IMG/VR virus record: IMGVR_UViG_3300028840_000492 | Coordinates: 1-58,380 of that record | DNA: 58,380 bases | DNA from: a virus | Strand: one strand, 5' to 3' | Part shown: piece by piece, positions 50,107 to 58,359 of the stretch | Layout of the letters: the number at the start of each line of letters is the position of its first letter | Numbering within the stretch: the stretch's first letter is position 1 | Position numbers and translations under genes: made by a program | Notes under the pieces: model-generated | What the model was told of the DNA's origin: nothing | Seen by the model: only the letters and a program-made list of their open reading frames with translations | Databases searched by the model: none

Positions 50107-51078
50107 TTATACCTCCGTCCACATACATTTCTGATGGTCAAAGAACACTTGAAACTTCTGCAATTGACCATCAAGCATCTTATTCTTGCTAACGTGGATA
50201 AACCTAATGCCATCATACCTTGCGTCATCAGACAACCTGCCAATACCTATAGCATAATCCAACTCACCCTGTATGCCAACCCTACTGCCATAAATATCAG
50301 ACAGGTTGAGGTACTTTTTATTCTCAGCCTCACCAACACCTTGAGCAAGACCTAAGATAGCGCACTGGTATTCTTTAGCTGCCTCTCTGTACCAGTTAAA
50401 CAGCTCACGTTGCACCCCTACCTCATTCGTGTTACGATTAGCCTCAAGCCCAACCTTGGTAGCTTGGTCTATAACTAACACGTACGGATGCCATTCATCT
50501 AAGATCATACGCACATGATCTACGTGCGTCACAGCATCCAGTACCTTTACCCTGTTATAGCCTAGCTCCCTACGCCTACGCTCTGCTCCTTCTATGTCAT
50601 CAGCAATTTCTAAGCGACTCTGTCCAAGGATAGCCTGCGTCAATCTGAATGATGTTCTTGAGGCGGATTCTTCGTTGCCTGCATAGACGATCGTATCACC
50701 TGTATCCATAAGTTGTTGGGCAAAAGATGCAACACATGATAGTCCGAAGCTAGTTTTACCACTATCAACAAAAGCATATACAAGTCCCAAGGTTCCACGG
50801 CGTACACCTCCAATCGTTTCGTTCAATGTATTTAAATTCCACCCTATTCCTGTGAAGTTCACCTCTTGATCAACCATCTGTGCCACACTGAGATCGCATG
50901 GTCGTAGCACCACCGACTCTCGTGGTGGATTACGCATCATACTGATGTACGTATCGACCTGCCCCCTCACATTATGTAGCACCCCACTTTTGTTACCTTC
51001 CATTACAGGCAAGAGTTCATTGATAATCGTAGTGGCATAATGTTTCTCTACCAATTGCTCAAGTAAATCTTTAGCCAA
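50107..51078 (-). CDS. DnaB-like replicative helicase
   Basis: 323 residues from TTG. A RecA-type core: Walker A variant AFVDSGKTSFGL (about 102-113), VYAGNEES, Walker B VLVIDQATK, LGLAQGVGEAENKKYLNLSDIYGS (motif 3, with Gln) and FIHVSKNKM (arginine finger region). It unwinds DNA 5'-3' for the family A polymerase and pairs with the separate primase gene. The start is odd: no ATG or GTG fits, the TTG has no site, and protein-like in-frame sequence (LEDAFSLSINQG) runs back to 51120. Confidence 0.8.
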   Translation of the reverse strand: MAKDLLEQLVEKHYATTIINELLPVMEGNKSGVLHNVRGQVDTYISMMRNPPRESVVLRPCDLSVAQMVDQEVNFTGIGWNLNTLNETIGGVRRGTLGLVYAFVDSGKTSFGLSCVASFAQQLMDTGDTIVYAGNEESASRTSFRLTQAILGQSRLEIADDIEGAERRRRELGYNRVKVLDAVTHVDHVRMILDEWHPYVLVIDQATKVGLEANRNTNEVGVQRELFNWYREAAKEYQCAILGLAQGVGEAENKKYLNLSDIYGSRVGIQGELDYAIGIGRLSDDARYDGIRFIHVSKNKMLDGQLQKFQVFFDHQKCMWTEV

Positions 51079-51110
51079 CCCTTGATTAATTGATAGAGAG
51101 AACGCATCCT

Positions 51111-51272
51111 CTAAGATGATTCATCGTACTTTTGATAGTACTCATGCACTAACCCATATAGTACCTTGATTTCTCTGACAAAGTTCTGAATATTATTTAA
51201 GTATGGTGCGTATTGTAGATATGTCTCCCGATTATCTACAAATAATTTAAGGACAGATAGTTCTACTGTCAT
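51111..51272 (-). CDS. 53-residue protein preceding helicase
   Basis: ATG at 51272 after GAAGGAGGTATTGG, TAG at 51111. Product (TVELSVLKLFVDNRETYLQY, then PYLNNIQNFVREIKVLYGLV) is helical. Short proteins of this form sit just before DnaB-like helicases in other phages as I recall, possibly loader-like. Overlaps the helicase's N-terminal coding extension, implying translational coupling. Confidence 0.65.
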   Translation of the reverse strand: MTVELSVLKLFVDNRETYLQYAPYLNNIQNFVREIKVLYGLVHEYYQKYDESS

Positions 51273-51426
51273 CCAATACCTCCTTCATATATTTTACTTT
51301 ACGTTCAAGATCATGAATATACTCAAGAACACTGTCATACTTAGCTTCAGATGCAGGATACTCACCTTCAGGGCAAGCTATCCTACGTGCTATTTTCCAA
51401 GCAATCCATTTGTCTTTAGAATCCAT
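51247..51426 (-). CDS. 59-residue protein between primase and helicase
   Basis: ATG at 51426 after AAGGAGTATAGGT, TAA at 51247. The product starts MDSKDKWIAWKIARRIACPE and ends in a helix (YDSVLEYIHDLERKVKYMKE). Overlaps the following gene by 26 bases. No family recognised; the replication context is the only clue. Confidence 0.6.
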   Translation of the reverse strand: MDSKDKWIAWKIARRIACPEGEYPASEAKYDSVLEYIHDLERKVKYMKEVLDDSRTICP

Positions 51427-51428
51427 AC

Positions 51429-52307
51429 CTATACTCCTTTCTTGAAACTTATTAGAGTTCTAATTTCATCAGCACTATATAGTTTAGGGTCTAATTCAGA
51501 GTTCACTAGTATAGCAGGCACTCCTATCTGTCTAGCTTTATCGGCATAATTAATAGCCTTAGTCAAGACATCTCGATCGAGCCATATAAATAATGTGTCT
51601 GCTCTTCTGAACTGGTTAAGTAAGGTGGTTGTGATTCCGTGTCCTAAGAGAGCTACCGCTGTGTAACCTGTGGCATTATGCACACGAATAGCGCTCAATA
51701 CATCCTCAACTACCAATACTTTGTCTGTGCTCCCCTGTATTACGAACCTAAACTCAGTGCCATTGATCTTTTTAATCAGGTATTTCTGCCCTTTATCTCC
51801 TTTCTTCCAATCTACATCCCTTCCTACCCAACCCAACAGCTTAGCCTGTATCTTATCCTTGGTATTCAGGAATTTATAAACAGGAATGATTACCCTATTG
51901 TACAAAGGACTCCAATGAATCCTATGTTGTTTAATGTCATCGTCTCCGACACCATATTTGTACAGCCATGTAAACGCTTTCACTGGAGCTTTATTATTCC
52001 ACTCTCCCCACATAGGGACGGCGTCTGTAGGCAAAGCTACAGTCCAACATGGGCGTCTGTCTATTTGTTTTTTCTCTATGGATTCTTTGGTAGCCTTGGG
52101 ATCTCTGTCCTCTAACGGCAGAAAGCCAGACAACCCACATCGAAAACAATTAAACACCCATCCATCATGGCTACGCATAACGCTCATGGCTGCGTCAGAA
52201 CTACACACAGAACCATCACGCCTATATTGATGTATAACCCGGGTATTTTCACCAGGATACCTTAGCCCCATAGCAGCTTCTTTAACTTCTTCAGGTACAA
52301 CTACCAT
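51429..52307 (-). CDS. T7 gp4-like DNA primase
   Basis: 292 residues after GGGAGGG. An N-terminal zinc-binding region (C35 and the pair CFRCG at about 54-58) precedes a TOPRIM core: VLVVEDVLSAIRV holds the catalytic Glu, LFIWLDRDV the D-x-D. YNRVIIPVY and YLIKK lie in between. It is equivalent to the primase half of T7 gp4, here split from the helicase gene. It makes RNA primers at the fork. Confidence 0.85.
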   Translation of the reverse strand: MVVVPEEVKEAAMGLRYPGENTRVIHQYRRDGSVCSSDAAMSVMRSHDGWVFNCFRCGLSGFLPLEDRDPKATKESIEKKQIDRRPCWTVALPTDAVPMWGEWNNKAPVKAFTWLYKYGVGDDDIKQHRIHWSPLYNRVIIPVYKFLNTKDKIQAKLLGWVGRDVDWKKGDKGQKYLIKKINGTEFRFVIQGSTDKVLVVEDVLSAIRVHNATGYTAVALLGHGITTTLLNQFRRADTLFIWLDRDVLTKAINYADKARQIGVPAILVNSELDPKLYSADEIRTLISFKKGV

Positions 52308-53524
52308 GTGAACCCTCCCTCATGAATTTTACCGATTCTAACTTCAGGATCATATCCTATCGTAACCTGACTATCAACACAGAACAAGCAACCACAGGTC
52401 ATGCATAGTGTGTCACTGCCATCATTGTATGGTGAGTCCATAAATGTAGTTCCTTCACACTCAGGGCAACCTTTATCCCTATCTTCTTCTATGACATCAT
52501 CACCATCTATTTCATCATCCATATCTATTGCGCCATTGCAATGAGGACACTCAGCTGTACCATCAGTATTCATATGCCTAATCTCTGTCTCAGATACTAA
52601 GTTATTACAGTAGGCACACAAATAGAAGACTGCAACTCCTGTATGCTCGTCTTCCTCTGGAGAATCGTCAGATGTGGTAGCGGTAGGCTGCTCTACATCA
52701 CTAGGAGTTAGCCCATAATACTGTGGCTTATCATCCTGATCTGTCTGCCATTTCTCCCAATCAAATACCCCAGTACTATAGTAGGCTTTATCGTATGCTG
52801 ACCCAAACTGCTCGTAATATGAACTAGCTGATATGTTTGTCTTTCCACTATAGGTATTATGATTTCCCCAGTATCCATCTTGTCGATGTTTCCATCCACC
52901 ATAAACCCCTGTTCCTACCGTTGTCGTGCTAACCTTTAGGGCTTTGTAGTGTGTGTTGCTGTAGAATACACCGTTCTCGTCCTCGTGCCATGTGCCAAGG
53001 CGTGTTATAAATCTGCCAGAGGTTATAAACCATCTATTTCTACCTGTCTCTAAAAGTTTTTCCAGAATATCCATTAGACGTTCATCATTCTTAGGAGCCT
53101 TCTGAATAGATGACCATAGAGGGTCTATAAACTTCTGTATAGCAACCATAGTGTCAGAGTAGATGCCCTGACCAGAACCTATTACACCATTATGCACCAC
53201 GAGATACTTAGATTGGTACTTGGTCTTTCTCATAGAACCCAAGTCTTTTGAGATCATAAATGGATGTGTATTGCCACCATCCTTATTTCCAGATGTACCA
53301 ATTCTGAAATGAATAACTAGGCAATCGTCTTCCGTAAACTTATGTTTGGAAAATGCTTTCCAAAACTTATTCCATTTCATAAATCCCTTCTCAACCATCC
53401 AAGATTCCTTAGACGGTACGTAGTAGGCGAACCCAGCTCCATCAGAATTGTTTTCCCAGCAAATCTTGAGAGTTTCCTCAGTCGGTACAGGCTTATTGTG
53501 TGGCTTGTAAGCGATAATACACAT
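52301..53524 (-). CDS. Class II glutamine amidotransferase with zinc ribbons
   Basis: 407 residues from ATG-TGT, so Met removal exposes Cys2 as N-terminal nucleophile; the 27-base longer reading would hide it. Class II residues are R74 (HFRIGT), N112-G113 (VHNG) and D124 (SDTM). The enzyme hydrolyses glutamine and delivers ammonia. The C-terminal 110 residues hold two zinc ribbons (CAYC...CPHC; CPEC...CMTC). It sits directly after an amidoligase and an ATP-grasp gene, suggesting it feeds ammonia to, or trims amides with, that pathway. Confidence 0.8.
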   Translation of the reverse strand: MCIIAYKPHNKPVPTEETLKICWENNSDGAGFAYYVPSKESWMVEKGFMKWNKFWKAFSKHKFTEDDCLVIHFRIGTSGNKDGGNTHPFMISKDLGSMRKTKYQSKYLVVHNGVIGSGQGIYSDTMVAIQKFIDPLWSSIQKAPKNDERLMDILEKLLETGRNRWFITSGRFITRLGTWHEDENGVFYSNTHYKALKVSTTTVGTGVYGGWKHRQDGYWGNHNTYSGKTNISASSYYEQFGSAYDKAYYSTGVFDWEKWQTDQDDKPQYYGLTPSDVEQPTATTSDDSPEEDEHTGVAVFYLCAYCNNLVSETEIRHMNTDGTAECPHCNGAIDMDDEIDGDDVIEEDRDKGCPECEGTTFMDSPYNDGSDTLCMTCGCLFCVDSQVTIGYDPEVRIGKIHEGGFTW

Positions 53525-53525
53525 A

Positions 53526-55196
53526 TTAGCTAATCTCCTTAAAGTAGTCATTAATCTGGTGAGTGATGCTTCTAAACCTATTAGTATTATTTAAGAATGA
53601 TTTATAATCTGTAAGGTTTACCATATTCATAGTACAGTCGGCTGTGTATTCATACATCGACTGCAAGAACTCAATGTAAGAACTAAAGCGATCGTATGCT
53701 GTAGTGCTAGCAAATATCCTGAGTTCTATTGTTGGCTGCCTATCCCCTGATGTTAGATTAATAGCTGAATTTCTAACCTGGGATAAGTTTATCTTATCCT
53801 TACTCATTCTCGCAGCATGATTCCAATCATCCTCTGCGTAACGAGCATAGCTGGACTGCCTGTGAGCGACATAGTCAGTCATAAATGTCCTATGTTTTGG
53901 GTTATAAATCATCTTGATGAATTTATATAACTGAAATGTATTAAATGCATCCCTGCTCATATGGACATGGATGCCCGTAGATGTATTAGGATACATACCA
54001 TTCTCAGTCATATAAGTACACATCCTTTTAAACAACTCTCTATTTGTCTTAAACCACTCCCAGGTAAAAGGATGCGTCACCATCTCAAACCCACGGTCAA
54101 TGGAGCTATCTGACTTGATATATAAGAACTTTTTATCAGCCATTTTAATTAGGTCTGCCCCTTTTTTCTTCTTTTCTGAATCAAAATCACTTTTAACATT
54201 AATTTCCCATTCAACACCATAGTATAATCGGTCTGATCTATACCTTTGGGTGTTCACATGATGGAAATTAGGAGCAGGCTTGTAGCTATAACTATTAATA
54301 ACATTGAGTTCTGCATAGCACTCACCACAGATCTGAGCATAGGGATTAGCTTCAGTGGAATGACGTTTCATATTTTGCTTTAGATCATGTTTACCACAAA
54401 CAGCACAAGTTCCAATAACCTGCTTTAAACAATGATCATTGCATACCATGATAGAAGGTCTATTCCCATATTGTGTAAAGCTCATATCAGAATACCTAGC
54501 CTGTATATCTATCCCTATACCATCTTTTAACAGCATACTACAAGCTACACAGCTATTATATTTATTATAAATACATTTAATACATAGGGTTTTAGTTTGG
54601 TACTTAACACCATCAAATATCTTTTTATGGTGCATGCTTTGGCTTGATACATAATCACCACAATCTATACATTGCTCAAAATAATTATCAGCACAATACT
54701 GACAGATAGTGAATTTGTTAGCCCTTAGTGAACCTGTTCCTACTGGGACAGCCTCAAACCCTGAATCTGGAGTTCTAGTAGGAACCCAACCGTCTATTTT
54801 ATCTGAGTTTGGATGCAGACGACCACATAATTGACAGTAATATTTGCCTTTACGATGGATTCCTTTGTTCGCAGCTATCACATTCAGCATTTCAGTGAGG
54901 TAATAACTATATTGTGCTAATCTTTTAGAGAAGTTAGCATTACTATAACTATTATTATTATTACCACTAAATAAGCTAGCCCAACCCACTTTAGGCAGGT
55001 TTAATGGAGGTTGGGTCAAGTCAAACAAACGAGGCTTCTTTGTCATACCAAGCCTCATAAGCGACTTGCTAATGTCATTATCATATTTTTTAATAATTGA
55101 TTTTAATCTGTCATCTACACAGGCTCTGCAATTACACTGCCCTTCGATGAAACAATTTTCGACATCCTTTTTCATTTGAGAAATGATCTTAGACAT
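53526..55196 (-). CDS. Amidoligase with N-terminal zinc-ribbon array
   Basis: 556 residues. Residues about 20-295 hold at least five Cys clusters (CNCRAC, CQLCG, CQYC/CIDCG, CIKC/CVAC, CAVCG/CGEC). Residues about 325-530 match the glutamine-synthetase-fold amidoligase (COOH-NH2 ligase) family: YYGVEWEIN with two metal-binding Glu, SSIDRGFEMVTHPF, GIHVHMSR and TIELRIFASTT. Members join carboxyl and amine groups using ATP. The ribbon array probably binds a substrate macromolecule, nucleic acid or protein; which one is unknown. Overlap-coupled to the amidotransferase (TAATATG). Confidence 0.82.
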   Translation of the reverse strand: MSKIISQMKKDVENCFIEGQCNCRACVDDRLKSIIKKYDNDISKSLMRLGMTKKPRLFDLTQPPLNLPKVGWASLFSGNNNNSYSNANFSKRLAQYSYYLTEMLNVIAANKGIHRKGKYYCQLCGRLHPNSDKIDGWVPTRTPDSGFEAVPVGTGSLRANKFTICQYCADNYFEQCIDCGDYVSSQSMHHKKIFDGVKYQTKTLCIKCIYNKYNSCVACSMLLKDGIGIDIQARYSDMSFTQYGNRPSIMVCNDHCLKQVIGTCAVCGKHDLKQNMKRHSTEANPYAQICGECYAELNVINSYSYKPAPNFHHVNTQRYRSDRLYYGVEWEINVKSDFDSEKKKKGADLIKMADKKFLYIKSDSSIDRGFEMVTHPFTWEWFKTNRELFKRMCTYMTENGMYPNTSTGIHVHMSRDAFNTFQLYKFIKMIYNPKHRTFMTDYVAHRQSSYARYAEDDWNHAARMSKDKINLSQVRNSAINLTSGDRQPTIELRIFASTTAYDRFSSYIEFLQSMYEYTADCTMNMVNLTDYKSFLNNTNRFRSITHQINDYFKEIS

Positions 55197-55206
55197 ATAC
55201 TATCTC

Positions 55207-56373
55207 CTATCTGTGTGCGTTGCTGTTAAAATCATGGATTAATTCAGCTATGGTAGATTCTAAAGCTGATACCCTTGCTCTCAATAACTCTAATTCTGAA
55301 GGCTCATTAGTATCATGCCAATCTCTTAGCCCAGGAGGTAGTGAGCTGCCGTATACGACAGACTCCAATCTTGATTCCAAGTCTCTAAATAAACCTACCT
55401 CTGAATCTTCATCACACGGAGGACGAACAGGAGAAACATGAATCTCGTCTTCCATTAATGGATCCATTACAGCATGGCTCATTGCCCTCTCAAAATTAAA
55501 TGCCTCACGCTCAGGCGATTCATCCAAGGAGTCACAGATACGTGTTAATGGTATCTCGTACGCTGACGCATTGCACTGGTCATTACGTGGTGGAACTGGT
55601 ATAATAAACTTGCCATTACCTCCAGGATACCACATTGCTAACGCCCTGAATGTGTTATAATACCATACAGCCGTGCGTTCCATTGTAAACCCGGGTGCTA
55701 AGTTAGCTTCAACAAACCATACATTATAATCCTCATCCACAATAAAATCAATGGCAGCAAAATCATACCCGAGGCGTTCTAGTATTTTCTTAGAAAACTC
55801 CTGCGCCTTTTTAAAGACGTTATATGACTCAGGATGTTCTACTGTGATGAACGAACCACCAGTATGATTATTCCAGGTAAGCTGAGTATTACCATCCTCA
55901 TGCACTCGTTTCTGACAGAGGTATGATTCTTGAGTAATCCATTTTGCTGCGTGTACTCTAAGCTCATACTGTCGTATATGCTGAAGGCTTTCCTGAAAAT
56001 AGTGAGTGCCACCGCCTGTATAATCTTCTGCTGGCATGATACCTCTGCCCCCAAGAGAATAATACGGCTTAGCTATGTATTTTTTATCTGGCAAACAATC
56101 ACTCCTATGTTTAACTGAATGAGGAGTATGGTAATCTGTCAGAACGGACACAGCCTTGGCACATTCGTATTTATTGCCATACTGAGTCTTATTAAGTATG
56201 CGCTCAGCCTGATCCCACTTAGCCCTATTAGATCTGCTCTCTAACCATCTGCCTAACCTCTGTCCTTGCAGACCGTAGTTGACAATTAATCTAGGATCGT
56301 TACTGTTCATTCCAACAATGTTTCTAATCTTTTTGTAGTAGGTTCCCCTACCGATCATTAGGATATTACTCAT
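55207..56373 (-). CDS. ATP-grasp ligase
   Basis: 388 residues. ATP-grasp features: KYIAKPYYSLGGRGI (Lys102 and Gly loop), YELRVHAAKW (about 136-145), FAAIDFIVDEDYNVWFVEANLAPGF with metal ligands Asp209, Glu222 and Asn224. Such enzymes form acyl-phosphates and then amide bonds. The last 35 residues form a coiled coil (LELLRARVSALESTIAELI) suited to oligomerisation. Next to the amidoligase and amidotransferase it probably performs a second ligation step. Confidence 0.8.
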   Translation of the reverse strand: MSNILMIGRGTYYKKIRNIVGMNSNDPRLIVNYGLQGQRLGRWLESRSNRAKWDQAERILNKTQYGNKYECAKAVSVLTDYHTPHSVKHRSDCLPDKKYIAKPYYSLGGRGIMPAEDYTGGGTHYFQESLQHIRQYELRVHAAKWITQESYLCQKRVHEDGNTQLTWNNHTGGSFITVEHPESYNVFKKAQEFSKKILERLGYDFAAIDFIVDEDYNVWFVEANLAPGFTMERTAVWYYNTFRALAMWYPGGNGKFIIPVPPRNDQCNASAYEIPLTRICDSLDESPEREAFNFERAMSHAVMDPLMEDEIHVSPVRPPCDEDSEVGLFRDLESRLESVVYGSSLPPGLRDWHDTNEPSELELLRARVSALESTIAELIHDFNSNAHR

Positions 56374-56374
56374 T

Positions 56375-57544
56375 TTAGTTAACTCCTTTACAGTTGATGA
56401 TTGGTTTAATGAAATTTGATATTCTCATGTTAAACTCTTGAGCCTCTAATACTTGAATTATATCCTTATACGCATCAGGGGCTTCATCGAGATTACGAGA
56501 ACTGACTGTGGCTGCTACATCAGCCTCAATTACCTGTTGTCTAAAGTCCTCTACTTTCAGTGTTTTCTTAGCTTGATTCCTGCTCATGGTTCTACCAGCG
56601 CCATGAGAGGCAGATATTAAACCCATAGAATCACACTCACCCTTTGCCAGAAATGTACCAGTAGTTACACTGCCTGGGATAACCATCTTTTTATCCTTTG
56701 AGGCGTCAATAGCTCCCTTCCTATGGATGAAAGCCTTTCTTTCTGCGTTATATTCAACATAGTTATGAGGGCAGAAGATAGCATTAACAACAGAGGCGTA
56801 TCCATAGATACCTAAATCCTGCATAATTCTAGACATTTTCTCTTTAATACTCTTATGACTGTCCTCTACGAATCTTGACAACCAATGCCTATCTTGTAGA
56901 TAATCCATGCAGAGCTGACTCTCATTCTCAAAGTAATGCTTATTGCTGTTCTTGAGAATGTCCATATAATGCTGAGCCACATCATGCCCAATACCACGGC
57001 TACCAGTGTGTATAACAAACCACACTTGAGGGTCATCGTCTGAGATTCCTATCTCTATGAAATGATTACCACTGCCGAGTGTACCCATCTGCTCAATATA
57101 ATTCTTTTCAGTCCAGAACTTTTGCAGAGCAGCACTGCAAGGGGTGTATGATGCAGCATAGAATCTTTCAGGCTCTTTATACCGCTTAGTACCCATTGGT
57201 ATACGCTCCTCAATAGCTGCCTTAATAGCATCTTGGTTCTGGTATACCTCATCTATAGCGAATGTAGTTGGCGTAGCTGATACTGAGCAATAAATATCAT
57301 AGCCAACAACCTCTGGCATAACTGCTTTTGATGCTAAAGCTGTGCCGATCGGTACGCTATAGCCGAGGTGAGCATCTGGCATTAGCTCTGCTCCTATCAC
57401 AACGTCATCGTTTTCCAACATAAACTCCTCTAATTGATCGACAACGTCCTTACCGTACAGATTATCTGCTTGTTTAGATTCTAAGGCGCTATACCCCATG
57501 TAATGATGACGTTTATTATTGATGTATATGGTACTACAGGTCAT
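56375..57544 (-). CDS. rtcB: RtcB-type RNA ligase
   Basis: 389 residues (E. coli RtcB 408). Conserved features: MPDAHLGYSVPIG (55-67), metal ligands D83 and C86 (VGYDIYC), N160-H161 (GSGNHF), H179 (HTGSRG), H260 (PHN), RKGAID, and guanylylated H314 in SHGAGR. The enzyme seals 2',3'-cyclic phosphate or 3'-phosphate to 5'-OH RNA ends with GTP and Mn. Phage copies probably repair tRNAs or mRNAs cut by host anticodon nucleases. No tRNA genes are seen here. Only one base separates it from the ATP-grasp gene. Confidence 0.88.
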   Translation of the reverse strand: MTCSTIYINNKRHHYMGYSALESKQADNLYGKDVVDQLEEFMLENDDVVIGAELMPDAHLGYSVPIGTALASKAVMPEVVGYDIYCSVSATPTTFAIDEVYQNQDAIKAAIEERIPMGTKRYKEPERFYAASYTPCSAALQKFWTEKNYIEQMGTLGSGNHFIEIGISDDDPQVWFVIHTGSRGIGHDVAQHYMDILKNSNKHYFENESQLCMDYLQDRHWLSRFVEDSHKSIKEKMSRIMQDLGIYGYASVVNAIFCPHNYVEYNAERKAFIHRKGAIDASKDKKMVIPGSVTTGTFLAKGECDSMGLISASHGAGRTMSRNQAKKTLKVEDFRQQVIEADVAATVSSRNLDEAPDAYKDIIQVLEAQEFNMRISNFIKPIINCKGVN

Positions 57545-57932
57545 AATTTTGCTCCTCTGCCCATTTAGGCATTTTTTTATAGTAAGTTATTGTTTTTGTT
57601 TTACCCTTTTTAGAACATTCCTTTTCCACCTCTATGTGTTTATCTATGTTTGCAAGCATAGGTTTTAATTCTTTAAATAATTTCCAAGGAATACATAGAC
57701 CTGAGTATGATATAGTATCCCCTACACGAGCACTCCATTCCCTCTGAGGACAGGTAGTGGTGGCACAAATACACTCAGAATCTTTTGTTTTCCCAAAATA
57801 AGGGTCGGTTTTATCCAACTCAGCATGAGATGGATAGTGTGTATGGCTGTGCTCACATTGGTTTTTGCCAGAATAAAACTGACAATGCAAACTGAATGAA
57901 CACACATAAAGTTCTGGTTTAATAGTCTTCAT
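57534..57932 (-). CDS. Cys-rich protein, unknown function
   Basis: 132 residues from the ATG after GATTGGGAAG; a longer reading from 58049 overlaps the previous gene and is unlikely. Cys cluster CSFSLHCQFY, NQCEHSH, CICATTTCPQ suggests a metal site with His. The basic C-terminus (KKGKTKTITYYKKMPKW) could contact nucleic acid. Overlaps RtcB by 11 bases. Confidence 0.55.
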   Translation of the reverse strand: MKTIKPELYVCSFSLHCQFYSGKNQCEHSHTHYPSHAELDKTDPYFGKTKDSECICATTTCPQREWSARVGDTISYSGLCIPWKLFKELKPMLANIDKHIEVEKECSKKGKTKTITYYKKMPKWAEEQNYDL

Positions 57933-58359
57933 CTTCCCAATCACCACACTCACAATCATCGTAATGTTCCCCACATTCAGGACAATAATCACAATAATCG
58001 CAAGCCCCTTCACTGTTAAGTGCTTCACCACATGAATAACAATATTCATCAGCGTCTACTGGGTGCTGATGAGTAACAACCTTGAGTCTCTTGGTATCAT
58101 CCGTATCAAATAACTCAGCTATTTGATCGTGCAACATAAATCTATAGATGTTGCCGTTAGGATGGATTCTCAAAACTCGGTAGTGTTGTGTGCCTGAAGT
58201 CTTAGGGAGTACTAAAACAACGTCTATTCCGTCATTAGCAGGGCCAGACATCAAGAATTTGAATGTTAAAACAGATCCATCACGAAGTTTTAACCTACCA
58301 TCTTCTTCATGGTTATTGAGCCACTTAGTAAGATCAATTGGTTTGTTTTTCTTGGACAT
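57919..58359 (-). CDS. Protein with C-terminal double zinc ribbon
   Basis: 146 residues after AAAGGAAAATATA; first gene of the - arm in this window. The N-terminal 100 residues are beta-rich without a recognised family. The C-terminus (about 104-140) has CYSCGE, CDYCDYCPECGE and CECGDW, a double zinc ribbon, and a very acidic end. Being first in the arm it may be an early gene. Confidence 0.6.
   Translation of the reverse strand: MSKKNKPIDLTKWLNNHEEDGRLKLRDGSVLTFKFLMSGPANDGIDVVLVLPKTSGTQHYRVLRIHPNGNIYRFMLHDQIAELFDTDDTKRLKVVTHQHPVDADEYCYSCGEALNSEGACDYCDYCPECGEHYDDCECGDWEDEDY

Noticed and set aside
55207-56373. PurZ-like adenylosuccinate synthetase, looked for because of the MazZ-like gene
   Set aside because: This gene has ATP-grasp residues, not the GDxGKG-type P-loop of PurA/PurZ; no other candidate exists in the window.
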